Shown here: positions 32,515-44,600 of the stretch, piece after piece
How positions within the stretch are numbered: position 1 is the first letter of the stretch
Layout: each line of letters starts with the position of its first letter
Source: Pelecanus crispus
Lineage: Eukaryota; Chordata; Aves; Pelecaniformes; Pelecanidae
Reading direction: 5' to 3'
Assembly (NCBI RefSeq): GCF_030463565.1
Contig: NC_134646.1
Location: 66,729,710 to 66,793,709 of the forward strand
Length of the DNA stretch: 64,000 nucleotides
Translations under genes and position numbers: made by a program
The notes under the pieces: generated by a model
Databases searched by the model: none
Seen by the model: only the letters and a program-made list of their open reading frames with translations
Told to the model about the DNA's origin: nothing

Positions 32515-32754
32515 TATGGCACCTGTTTTTTACCGATCACTGAAGACACACTTAATCCATACCTACACAAAATTTCCCTTACGATTTCACATTTTACATG
32601 AAAGCTTTCAGTACACAAATATCTTTCCAAGGTTTTTGTGAAATCCTGATATTTTTAATAGTTAATGGAAAAAACCAACTGCATTCAGAAGTGTCAAACA
32701 TTAAAGAATTAAGTAATATCCACATGCGGTAGACAGAGACGTAAACTGTGCACT

Positions 32755-33190
32755 CTGCATTTCAGGCCAGCTTTTGTTTGCACGAGGGCTGGGACATCAG
32801 TAGGTTATTGATCGCTACCAGGCGGCTGGGCCAAGCACAGGCAGGGCGCAGCAGAACTGTTCGCTCTTGCCTGTGTCCTTTGTTTAACCGACTGTTAAAT
32901 GCAAGAAAGATAACCAAGGCATGAGATAAAACAACGCTGCTTGGGAATGCCTTTGAACAAATCCAATTAGATGGTAATAGAGCTTGCAGGAGCGGGGCCT
33001 GATCCTACCGGCTGTTGACAACCAGCAAATGAACTTCAGGGGAAGCTGAGGCTCTCACTGGTACTCGGCATCAGCCTGGGCAATGACTGCAGCTCCTGAT
33101 GGACCTTAATCAAGTCTCTCCACATAGGCTTTTCCCGCTAATTTTTAACCTGTCTGAACTGCAGACCGGTCTGATTCCTCTGAGTGGAGG
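32755..33190. promoter_or_regulatory. Candidate conserved non-coding segment
   Basis: A non-repetitive, balanced-composition stretch within AT-rich DNA. It contains cores such as CTTTGTTT, TTAATCAAG, CCAATTAGATGG and GCTAATTTTTAAC. This is inference from texture only. Confidence 0.25.
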
Positions 33191-35178
33191 TTTCTAGCTA
33201 ACAGGCTAGCAATAAAAGAAAAAAAAAACAAAAAACCCAAACAACAAACCCAAGCAGAGAAAAAGGGCAAATAAAAGAAGATGGGCGCAGGGAATAAACA
33301 AATCAATGCATTAAAATTGTAGGCTTACTGGGGCAGCAACTGTATTGCTCCATGTCCACGTCACATGTGCCGTTATAGAAACCCCTTCATTGCTGGTAAC
33401 CATTCAATAAACATTCCTATAGCAATGACAAGTGCTAACTAAAAGCCCCCAGAACAACCCAAGAGGTCCTAGCTTATTTCAAAACAGCTCCGAAGAGCAC
33501 TGATGCTATGATGGATGGCGCCTTACTTGAAATCTCCTTTTCCGAAAAGCACAAGACTGCCAATATTTGCAAGCTTTACTCACACAGGTCAGCAAATGTA
33601 ATAGGCAAATACACAGAGCAAAATACATTTTGATTGATTAGATGGGCTTTGGAGAGAAGGCACCAAGTTCTTTATTACAGATATTTATCTTGTAGTCTTT
33701 TCCACTCTGCTGCTTGTTAGTGCATATGGTTGCATGTATTTTTAAATACTGGTAAGTGTGAGAGACATGGGAAAGGATTTTCAGTGGATTTTCCTCTGCT
33801 TTTAATTGAAATAAGGTCAGATATAATGCTGGCCTAATCATATCTTGTTAAGCTCAAAACTGTGTATTTTCCAAGTAGTTAGGGCATTATTGAGAATCAA
33901 CCTAAAGTATGTCACAAGAAGTGCAACTAAGAATCACATCTTTATAAGTATTTCAAGTGTCCATTATAAAAACAAACATCATTAGTAGCAATGGCTTTTC
34001 TTTTTTATCTGCGTATGCATACTTGGGAATATGCCAGCATTTTCTCATCTAAAATGGTCACCAATAGGTGGTGCTAACTATTTCCAAATTCAATACAAGG
34101 TTCTTTCCATTTGTTCCTCAAGCGAGTTCTCCTGTCTGCCTCATCTTCCTGGCAGATCTTCCTCAAGGCCTATTCTTGATAAATACGCAATTCCCAACAG
34201 ATTAATCTCATCTTTTCATATTCCTTCTTTGCTGCTATGACCTTGAGTCGCTCTTACATGCTGGTCTTTGGGTTTTCCCTGTGCTCCAGTTGGTTGCAGC
34301 CAACTGTCAAGCAGGAACTTCTGGGAACATGATTCCCGCACCCAGAGCTTTGGCTGCACTCCTGAAGAGCTTACCTTTGCCTTCGTTCAAAGTTCTTAGA
34401 TCTTAACTGTATTTTTCCATTCTTTCTGGAAATGGGTCTTAATATTGCTCAAAAAAAAAAAAAATTTTCACTCAAACTCATCTTTAACAAAACTTTTTTA
34501 TAATTCTGCTTTTGAAAGTGAAAGGAAAAATGTAGAGAAAGAAAAGGGACATATAAATATAAACCAAAGTTTGTCAAATGGTGTAGAATAACTCTGGTGA
34601 CTTCAGTCTTTTTTTGTAGGCAAGGATATTCTTTAAGCTCATTGATTCAGAACTCAAACTGATAGGTATTTTCTGTTTTTGATAACTGTCTTGTTCAGAG
34701 CAATATCCCATTACTCCAGCTAGCAGAAACGGTAGCGCTAGTTCTCCCAATTCATGATGTTAGATTTGCATCAGTGGGGAGAACCAGGCTCGCCACTATT
34801 CAGCTGCCAGCATTGCAGATTACATTGTCCTGAGCCCTGTGCAGGCGCTGAGAAGCGCCAGTGACGGCTGGACCAGGGAGGGACTGCACGAGCCAAGCCT
34901 TCGCACCAGAGATCAGCACAACTCCTTTTGTAGGCTGCGATACTCAGGGTACATATTTGCATTTGTAATGGCTTTGTTAGGCCTCTTTTCTCCTGTGCTG
35001 TCGATAAAAAGCAGCTCAACACTGAGGATATGCCACCTGGGGTACTTCTGCCTTGTGTCTACGAGCCTGGATCTGGAGCGGGGCATAACTTATAAGAGGA
35101 GGAACACTGCCATCTCCAGCACCTCTGAGGTACCAGTATGGCCAGCCCACATCCCTCAGCTCCCTCTTGGTTCCTGCT

Positions 35179-36110
35179 AGAATCATAGAATCATAGAATC
35201 ATTTAGGTTGGAAAAGACCTTTAAGATCATCCAGTCCCACCATTAACCTACACTACCAAGTCCACACTAAACCAATCAAGGGTAGACTAGACTAAACCAT
35301 GTCCCGAAGTGCCACGTCTACCCGTTTTTTGAACACTTCCAGGGATGGGGACTCCACCACCTCTCTGGGCAGCCTGTTCCAATGCTTGACCACCCTTTCC
35401 GTAAAGAAATTTTTCCTAATTTCCAACCTAAACCACCCCTGGCGCAGCTTAAGCCCATTTCCTCTCGTCCTATCACTAACTGCTTGGGAGAAGAGACCAA
35501 CCCCCACCTCACTACAACCTCCTTTCAGGGAGTTGTAGAGAGCGATAAGGTCTCCCCTCAGCCTCCTCTTCTCCAGACTAAACAACCCCAGTTCCCTCAG
35601 CCGCTCCTCATAAGGCCTGTGCTCCAGACCCTTCACCAGCCTTGTTGCCCTTCTCTGGACACGCTCCAGCACCTCAATGACTTTCTTGTACTGAGGGGCC
35701 CAAAACTGGACGCAGTATTCCAGGTGTGGCCTCACCAGCGCCGAGTACAGGGGAACAAACACCTCCCTGCTCCTGCTGGCCACACTATTCCTGATACAAG
35801 CCAGGATGCTGTTGGCCTTCTTGGCCACCTGGGCACACTGCTGGCTCATGTCCAGCTGGCTGTTGACCAACACCCCCAGGTCCTTTTTGGCCAGGCAGCT
35901 TTCCAGCCACTCTTCCCCAAGCCTGTAGCGTTGCATGGGGTTATTGTGCCCGAAGTGCAGGACCCGGCACTTGGCCTTGTTAAACCTCATACAGTTCGCC
36001 TCAGCCCATCGGTCCAGCCTGTCCAGGTCCCTCTGCAGGGCCATCCTACCCTCCAGCAGATCAACACTCCCACCCAGTTTGGTGTTGTCTGCAAACTTAC
36101 TGAGGGTGCA
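35179..36110 (-). mobile_element. CR1 LINE, 5'-truncated, relatively young
   Basis: Read on the minus strand, the element starts in the middle of the reverse-transcriptase ORF, continues to the ORF stop, then about 110 nt of 3' UTR. It ends in repeated ATAGAATC-type octamers (in + orientation) at 35181-35200. The long open RT frame and the close match to the other CR1 3' ends in this window (49854, 50338, 48995) suggest a recently active subfamily. The 5' end is where CR1 similarity stops, just after GAGGGTGCA. Confidence 0.95.
35292..36110 (-). pseudogene. CR1 ORF2 reverse-transcriptase C-terminal fragment
   Basis: About 270 codons are open without a stop on the minus strand. The catalytic motif region reads FADNTKLGG, where active CR1 elements have FADD, so the second catalytic aspartate is Asn. 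The thumb and C-terminal region follows ([52 protein letters not shown]). The endonuclease and fingers/palm N-terminus are missing, so it cannot encode an active enzyme. The matching + strand 243-codon frame is its shadow. Confidence 0.92.
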
Positions 36111-36575
36111 TGAGAGTGTATGTCTAGCCCAGAACATTTTTGGTAAGAGACCGTGTCCCTGGAGGCTTATTTCCTAATGGTCAGAAACAAAAAAAAAGAC
36201 GTGGGTACATTGAAGTGCGATGCTGCACCCCCTAACCCCTTTGAATGGCAGCCACAGCCCCCAGAGTGTTTATAAAGAAGTTGCCAGAAGTTTTTTGACC
36301 TAAAAATATAGAAACTCCAAGCCCTGTGATATAACCGAAGGATCAGAGTGCCTCACTCGGAGGTGCGGGCAGCCATGGAAACTCCCCGGCCTCACTCAAA
36401 GAGCGGTGGCATCCTTGGAGCGCTGCCCCCTCCTTCCTGAGTCGCCAGGCCACAGGTCACCAACCTGTTTGCTCCTCCTGCTCAGTTTAATGAACATTGA
36501 GGGGATTTCCCTCCCCGCCCCTCCTTGGCATACCTGGAAAGATGAAGTACATCCCTCCTCTTCCTCCAGAGGAGA

Positions 36576-36616
36576 CTCTAAGCCTCAAGCTAAGACTCTT
36601 CCCTTGAGGCTTAGAG
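36576..36616. repeat. Perfect 14-bp inverted repeat
   Basis: CTCTAAGCCTCAAG at 36576-36589 and its exact reverse complement at 36603-36616, with a 13-nt spacer. Confidence 0.85.
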
Positions 36617-39289
36617 AATCACCTGGGGCAAAACTGAGGATAGATTTGTCATTTCCTTGAGGAATGGCGATCAGAAAACTCTTCAGGGAAGGTGCACTTA
36701 CAATGCTATTTTAAAAGTAGTGGCTGGAACTGCATTTCATGAAGGGCTTGATCCCATGGTATGTGAAGGTGCTCTAAGAAAACACAGTGGCCTAAGGCTG
36801 TCATGGGGACAGAGGCAAAGAAATGTCCTGTTTCTGCATCTCCTTTGAATTTAAGTATGCCTGATGTGGAGCCCTAAGTCTTGGGCAATTTTGGGCATGG
36901 ACACCTTTGGAGCTTAGGACCCACCAGAGTGAGGCAACAACCAAGCCATTGGAGAGGTGGCCACCTCACTACTGAAAACCATGTTCTGTAGGTGATGCCC
37001 AAATTCCCAGGCTGTGCAGCCTGCTTGACTTGAGACGTAATCATTCTCCTCTGAATGGTCAAGGCACAAGAAAGGATGCCTCAATCGTTTAACTGAGCAC
37101 CTCTATATCAGGTTTTCCTGGTTTTCCCCTCCATCCTACCCTGTGTTAGCTGTTGTTATTGATCCATCCTCCTGCCTTTTGGGAGGGGAGAGGCTTGTGC
37201 CCTCCCTCATGCGGCCTTCAAGGTCCATCTGATACTTTACTGAGGTTTCAGTGTTCTGTACCTAGACCTTGTACAGAGAGCTATTAACTTACTTTCCCAG
37301 CCCGTCTTTTTTTCTTAAACTGAAACATATATAACTCCTAAACTGCAGCTTCTAACACCTATGCAGTGCTCTAGATAAGATCTTGCTGACCCTGTAAGAG
37401 ACTTCACAATGAAAGAAATTATTTTGTTGCATGAGTATGATTTATGAGTATTGAAATGCAGACAAGGATCCTAGCAAGGGAAATAGAAATCTGATATGAG
37501 GAAAAGAGATGCTGTTTGGGTACACAAATTGGAAACATTGACATCCTTGTTACAGCTCTGGAGAAACCGGATCAGGTTAACCATATGATCCAAAACATAA
37601 TGGAGTGTCCGCATTAATTTTAAAGACCTCGGTAAATCAGTAAGTGTCTTGAAGGGTGAAACAGATGTCCTGAGCTTGAATATTCGTCTTTGTCTCCAAT
37701 AGGTTTTATACTAATCTAGCTGTGTTATAGAAGTTGGTGAAGCAACCATCTTTTACTTAATATCAGCACCAGACACAGTATAAGACATATGTAAATTCAC
37801 TGAAGAAACAGAACCATCTGGGAAGAGGAACTTTTCTGATGCTTGACTATAGATGCAAGGGAAGAGAAAGACACAGAACTGAGCAGAAAGTCAGACCTGC
37901 CCTAAATGGGCGTGACCTAAGAAAAAGCCCAGGGGGGGCAGGTTTCAAAATATACTGTCTGGAGGAGACTTGGTAGAAGCACAGAAACTGTCTTTATTTA
38001 CTTAATCCCTCCAGTGCCCAAAGGAACAGGGCTCAGAAATTCTGTAAGAAACAGTATTACGTAAATTTTTCCTAAGCAGAGTAACTTGCAAGGTCTCCGC
38101 ATTTTTGGCCAGAAAGAGTCTTGGATTTGCTCTTTTGCAGCTGCTTTAGGATCAGGTGTTTAAACATTTTATAACTGCATCCTTTTTTCCCCGGTTTATT
38201 CCATTTTATCAAGCTTGTCTAGGGCTGCTACGTATTGTCACTCCTCTGCCAGGTAGGAACAGATTTGAAGCTTTGCAGGTTGCTCTCCTGTTGAGCAAGA
38301 AACCTGTGCTGCAGGAATATATTTTTTAAAAATTTCTTTGCTTTACCTGCAGACACTGTGTGTGCAGATACAGACAGAAAACAGATTCAAGAAAATACCT
38401 TGTCAAACTACGTGCAACCAACAGCACCACAGCCTCCAGTGGTGACCAAGCCTACATTTTGCTGTTTGTAAATCACTGGCTTTTACTGACCACTACGTGT
38501 TTAGTCACTTCTTTAATCTTGATAGAAATTGAAGAGAACGAAGGTTAAGATAGAGATGTGCAAAAGATTATGTAGTACCATAAAATTTAATGTCTTTTCT
38601 ACTACTAGATAAGATGATTTCTGTCTAAAATATTTTTGACTGAGTTGTAGGCTATGGCAGAAAAAAAAAAAGACATTTTTATGTCTTTCTGCTGTTTCTG
38701 AGTTCAGATGCTTTCTTTTATTCACTGTTTTATTTCTTTGCTTTGTATTAGATGGTTCCAATATTTTGTCTTGTTTTTCCTGTTTTTCAATGTTCCTAAT
38801 AAATACTCCAGCAACAAAAGAGCAATAAAAGATAAATTCAGACTTTTTTATGATATATTTTATGGTTTTATCATATATTTTTCATGCATTCCTAAATCCC
38901 TACCCCCAAAATCCACTAATAGGAAATAATGATTTAAGTTTAGGGATCATAGCAGAAGGTGATGGTATCTCCCAACCTTTCCTCATTAACCAAATGGTAA
39001 TAAGACTTGGAATTAGCTGCATAGGTGCTTCTTTTGTAAGCTTCCTGCAAAAATTGTTATATATTCTGTTACTTTACTGTGGAATGACTAAACAACCATA
39101 TTTTTGCTCCACTCCATAAGTGTTATCACACAGGCTTAATGCTACTCATAAGACTATATGAGCCGCACACACAAGGAGGGCCGAGCGCATGTAACAAAAT
39201 CAGAGACTTAAAATGTCACCGTTAAACTTAAGAATCAACCACCCACAATTTAAAGATAGTTCTCTATTCCTAGCAGTCATTTCGAGACA

Positions 39290-39680
39290 GAGAGCAGGCT
39301 GGTCTGTCAGCGGGGTGACAGAGGCAGCAGCACGGGTGCTGTGCTCGGTGGCCCTGGGGCACACGGAGGGGACGGCTGGGCAAGCACAGCGGCAACACGC
39401 GGCACGGGCAGGCGATGGGGGCTTGGCCTGACCCGCTTCTCCCTCTGCCAGTGTGGCTGGTTGGACGCGAGTGGGATGCAAATGTTCAGTCCTTTAAAAG
39501 GCTGTCGCAGTCCTCTCCTTGCTTCCCTTGAGCGAGGCTGAAGCATTTTGGCCGAAGTGCCAGGAGCAATTGCTGCGGGGCAGGGGGCTCGTCCCCAGGG
39601 GCGCAGATGGGCATCGCACCTGGACGCAGCGAGCCTTCGCCGTCCCGAAGAGAGCCAGGGCTGACGCACGCGCTCGAAGG
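39290..39680. promoter_or_regulatory. Orphan CpG-rich patch
   Basis: GC- and CpG-rich interval between AT-rich flanks, with open frames on both strands as expected of GC-rich DNA. There is no splice or protein evidence for a gene. It may be an unannotated promoter or enhancer. Confidence 0.3.
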
Positions 39681-40601
39681 AAGACGTGCTCAGCTGCTTT
39701 TCTCATCAGCAAGCCTCTGTCTTGCACTGAACGGACTTCCGCTAACCAATCCAGAGATCCCAATGAGTTAAATGCAGATATAATTCTTTCTCATAGCAGG
39801 CTGGGGATCCACGGGCAGGGTTCAGCCACAATGGTAAAATCTCATTCAAGCAGAAATGTCACGTTATTTACTTACTAAAACAATGCTCTTATTACAAAGG
39901 CATGTTAAGGAGTGAAAATATGACAGCATCTATTTTAGGTTGTCATTGATCTTTAATTTGCTGTGACCTGAAGGTTTTCTATGTAGTCAGTGCTTTTTGG
40001 CCAAAATATATGACTGCAGGGAAATGAGTAAATGAGTGCCAGAGATGTTCTTTTTTTCTTATGAAAAGACTGAAATTGCTTTGTGTAAATGTGTGGAAAG
40101 TGCTGATATTTTGTTTCTATAAATACTTCGCCTCCTGCGTGCTGTATTTCATTTGTGCTGTTTCCTAGGAGTATTTGGCTTCTTATCACTTTTACGCAGG
40201 GTGCTGAATACAAATGAGCTACGGTTTACCCAGCAACCAAGCTGTGGAGCATTTGTGACTGTTGTGCATTTCCTGAGCAAGAGTAACTACTGAATGAAGC
40301 AGATTACCCTGTAGCCTTGCAAAACACTGAGGATTATAAAACATGCATTTAGTGGATAAATACACAGAGGAAAATGCACAGACGCTCTCTGTTTCTATAT
40401 ATATGGACATGCGTGTATATGAATATATCTGGGTGATGTAAAAAAAAAACCCTGAAGAAATCCATGATTTTTAATGAGAATTTAAATATAGAGAAGGCAA
40501 AAAAAATTCAAAGCTGCATTTCTTATTCTCAGTGACAGCACCTACAGCCAGGCTCCTTGTTCAGGGAGTCTATAAACAAGGCTCCATTACCACAGACTCG
40601 T

Positions 40602-41660
40602 GTGATCACGGGATGACTCGGGTTGGAAGAAACCTCAGGAGGTCACTAGTCCAACCTCTGCTCAGAGCAGGGCCAGCTCTGAGGTCAGACCAGATTTCTC
40701 AGGGCTTGATACAGTTGTTCCTTGAAACCCACAAGGATGGAGACCGCACAGCTTCTCAGGGCAGCTGTCCCGCTGCCTGATTGTCCTCCTGCGGAAAACC
40801 TTTTTTCCATATATCCAGTCCAAACCTCTCTTGTTTCATCATCTGTTGTCGCCCATTCTCCTGCCATGCATCTCTGTGAGTGAAGACCTTGGCCCTGCCT
40901 CCTCGATGACCTCCCCGTAGGTGCTGGGGGGCCGCTGGTAGGTGCCTCCAAAGCCATCTCTTCTCCAGGCTGGACAAGCCCAGTTTCCTCAGCCTGTCCT
41001 CACGGGGACCCTGGCCAGCCTGGGGGCCCTCTGCTGACCTCACCCCAGCTGATCATCCTCCTTCTTTTATTTGAGGGGGGGAAAACTGGGCACAGGACTG
41101 CAGGCTTGGTCTCACTCCTGCTGAGTAAAGGGGTTTAGTTACTCCCTTGAACCTCCTGGCCGTACTCCTGTTAGTACATCCCTGGTTGCTCTTGGCTGCT
41201 GTTGCTGCTAGGGCACACAGCTGGCTCAAGCCCAGCTTGGCCCTAGCTGTGTCACTGCAGGGGACTCTTCCTTCCCAAGTGCAGGATGTGGCATTTTTCC
41301 TTGTTGAATTTCAGGGGATACCTGCTGGCCGATTCCTCCAGCCTGCCCAGGTCCCTCTGGATGGCAGACCTGCCCTCCAGTGTACTGACTGGGCCCCCCA
41401 GTTTGCTGTCATCTGTGAACTCGATGAGAGTGCACTCATGGTGTCACTCATAAAGATGTTAAACTGGACAGGTCCCAGGGACCAAAGTTAGGCTGACTGG
41501 CTTGCGTTCCCCAGGTTGTGCTTTTGGCCTTTTCCAAAGACAGGTGCAAGGTTTGCCTTCCTCCAAGACCTTTCAAAGGTGATGCTGGCCTTAGAAGGGC
41601 AGCAGCCAGCACTGAGAGCAGCCTCGGATGCAGACCCTCAAGGTCCCTGGCTCGATCCTC
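40602..41660 (-). mobile_element. CR1 LINE fragment, older and degenerate
   Basis: In minus-strand orientation, CR1 3'-region similarity starts at GTGATCACGGGATGACTCGG. It runs through RT-derived sequence (a frame with LRKLGLSSLEKRW is still visible at about 40980) to the segment CAGGTGCAAGGTTTGCCTTC. The RT frame is broken by several stops and indels, and the octamer tail is not preserved. It is older than the copy at 35179. Confidence 0.88.
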
Positions 41661-44600
41661 GCCCAGTGCTGGTCATCTCCTCCTCCAGCCCTGCTCTCAG
41701 CACTGAGGCCTGATGCGATGGTGGCAGCTGGGAAGTGCCAGGGCTGGATTGCTGGGGCAAAGGGAGGAGTAGGCAGATTGAGGTAACTCCTGGCCTGTTC
41801 TGGGAGTGGGGTGAATGGAGAGGGCAGGCTCCCTTTGCTGGCAAAGGAACAGGCTAGAAGATCCAAGAGGAAAAATTCAGGTTTTGTCAAGAACATTTTG
41901 GATGAAAAGCCTGGACAGCTTTTAAAAAACTTTTTGAACAATGGCAGGAAGCTTTCCTGAGCTGAGTAATTAGCCATGGGCAGAGCAGGGATGGGAAAAG
42001 TGCACTTTGGAGTTACACGCCTGAAGTCATCAGCAAGTCAGTTTTAGCTTTTGCTCGCTCAAAGCCAGAGCAGGGGCTTTGCGTTGCCCTCAGAGGAGAA
42101 CAGCAGCGTAAGTGCTGGGCTCCTCAGCCCTTCCCATACGTGCACTACTTCTTTAATTGCTAAAATACACACATGGATATGCCTGATCTCGTTACACGGG
42201 AATGTTTGTACTGTCTCAAATCAATTTAAATGAGTCTTGCTCAGCTGCTTGACATAGGTAATATAGATGGACTTGGCAATTCTATCCTTTTTCTTAAATC
42301 AAACTTTAGTCTGTGATATAGTTTGCCAAATTAAGCAAAATGATGTTATGTTTATTGTAAACTAGTGGTCTCCATATCATGATTTCCACCTACTTCATGC
42401 TTGCATTTTTAAACCTGCCTTCTTTGCTGTCTATCATACATTCGGATAAGCTTTTCAGTGCACTGGATTAGGTTGTATGTCATAGTAAAATACGAATACA
42501 TTTTATAAATATAAAACATATTTTAATATAATGTAACATCATTAAACACGGAACATACTTAGTGAAAATACTACCTACACCCTGTAGCACAGTGGTTACC
42601 ACACATGATTTTCATGGGACTGGGATAAGAGAAAATGAAGGGAGGGACTCTCGCATGGAAATGAGCGTAAACGGCATCGGTGGAGCCTCCTTCCATCCTG
42701 AGGCTCTCTGCGTGGGCAAGACAAGTGGGAGGGCATCCAGCGATGGGCAACCTACCTTCAGGTAGTTGCTTTATGAAGAAAGTGCTGGTGAAGGGGCAGA
42801 AACACCTACAAGTATTCCAGTGCATAGATACTATGGTGGAAACGGAGCGGGACAGATTTACAAGGGAGAGAAAGGAGCAGGCAGGGCTTGACAAGGCCCC
42901 TTCCCCTTCAGTCAGCGCTGCCCCTTTCACACTTCCAGCAGCATTTAGCATGGCCAGGCTACAAAATGGACCAAAAACCACATAGAAATTAGGAGGAAGA
43001 TGAGAAAAATCTATCAAAGATGGCACCAAATGCTAAGCTGCCAATATACCCAAGCTGCTCTGCATCTCTTTGGGTAATCTTGGACTGTTCTGCCTGTCCT
43101 TCTTTGCTGAGAAAATGGGGTTTGACTTTCCTGAAATTCTGAAAATATCATAGCACTTCCTAGCATAAATACAGCTGTGTCAGATTAAGTCTGACTACTT
43201 CAAATAAACCTGATGTTTACAACCTACAAGCTGAGCAATGTCTGTTATGCGATGGACATAATCTTCAGCGTCATCTCAAATGTGCAGAAGCCAATGTGGG
43301 GTCATTTTCAGGGAAAGTGGGACTGCAGAGAACTGGTCCTCTTCTAAAACCTAGTGACTGTTTTTTTCTGTAATGGTGCTGTACCCAGCAATCCTGGTTT
43401 GAACGGCAAGGTTTGAAGTGGTTAAGTGCACATGAAATCAATAAGCGGAACTGGGGTGAAATGGTCAGGGAACTGCAGTTGATCAAATGGCATTAAAATT
43501 TATTAGCTGATTGATCGTACAATTTGTCAGTAAACAGGTATATACAAGGCAAAATCTAGCCTTCTTCATCTTAATAGTCCCCTGACACGATTCCCACAAA
43601 GCCTGATTTCCTTCTCCCACAGCCTCCCTGCCTCTTTTTGTGGGTTATCTGAAATTATGAGTTAGCTAGGGATTTATTTCAAGTGACTATGCTTTTGAGG
43701 GACTGCAGGTTATCTGAGTTTTGGCCATACATAGAAAAAAATGCAATTCTGCTTCATTGGTTTCAAAGAATACCACCCATGAGTGGACCACTTTTTCTGT
43801 AGCCAATGCTATAGATATCCTGTCCTTAAGAATATAAAGGATGAATTTTACTTTCATTCACAAGTCTAATTTAGAAATATTTTTTTCTGAAATTAAAGTG
43901 GAAAGAGAAAAATTAAAATTCCTTATTGATTTGGGGGGGGGGGGGTAGGTGGTCAAATAGCATACCAAATTTCACATAGCGAAATAGTGAATTGCAGTCA
44001 TCCTGCAAATATGAAAATCTCTTTTTCTCGTAGAATTGTCATCCTCTCTATGGGGTTTTTCTTTTGCCTGGTGCCCTAAAAAAATGAAACCTCTGTTATT
44101 GCACTGTCTGTTTGCATTTGGGTCTGTTTGCCAGAACTCTTTCGTAACTTTGAGCTCATTCGGTTTGAACCAGTTTGGAGGACGCAGAGATCCTGAGTTC
44201 CCACTGACAGCCAGTGGGAAGAAGAGATGAGGGGTAGGCAAGGAGCGCTCAACTGCTCCCCATTTCGCTCACCCTTCGCAGTACCCAGTGCTTGGTGGCA
44301 GCCGGGTTCGGCACACCCAGAGCACCGCACCGACTGGAGGTACTTCCAATTTCTTGCCCACCTGGCAGGAGCAGCGATGGAGCACAGGGCTGTTAGGAAG
44401 GAGGGCGACCATTGCACGAGGTCGCTGAAACTGGGGTAGCAGGGAAATGCAGGCCCCAGGTGGGTGAGGATGCTGCAGGGCAGGGAGGCGCGGGGGGATG
44501 TGGATACACAGCTTTAGGTCAGAATCCATTCATTTTGTTCTTCGAGGAACAACTTGCAGCTCCTTTAGTGTCTTTGTCATTCACAAGTGAAGAAAGAGAA

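Larger units (their letters stand above)
31353..35178. other. Intergenic DNA
   Basis: AT-rich and largely non-repetitive. It holds an imperfect inverted repeat at 32477-32514, a candidate conserved segment at 32755-33190, and an A-rich run near 34450. No coding exon was recognised. Confidence 0.7.
36111..40601. other. Intergenic DNA
   Basis: No gene was recognised. It contains a perfect 14-bp inverted repeat (36576-36616) and a CpG-rich patch (39290-39680). AT-rich unique sequence makes up the rest. Confidence 0.7.

Noticed and set aside
35382..36113. 243-codon + strand open frame
   Set aside because: It is the antisense shadow of the CR1 reverse-transcriptase frame.
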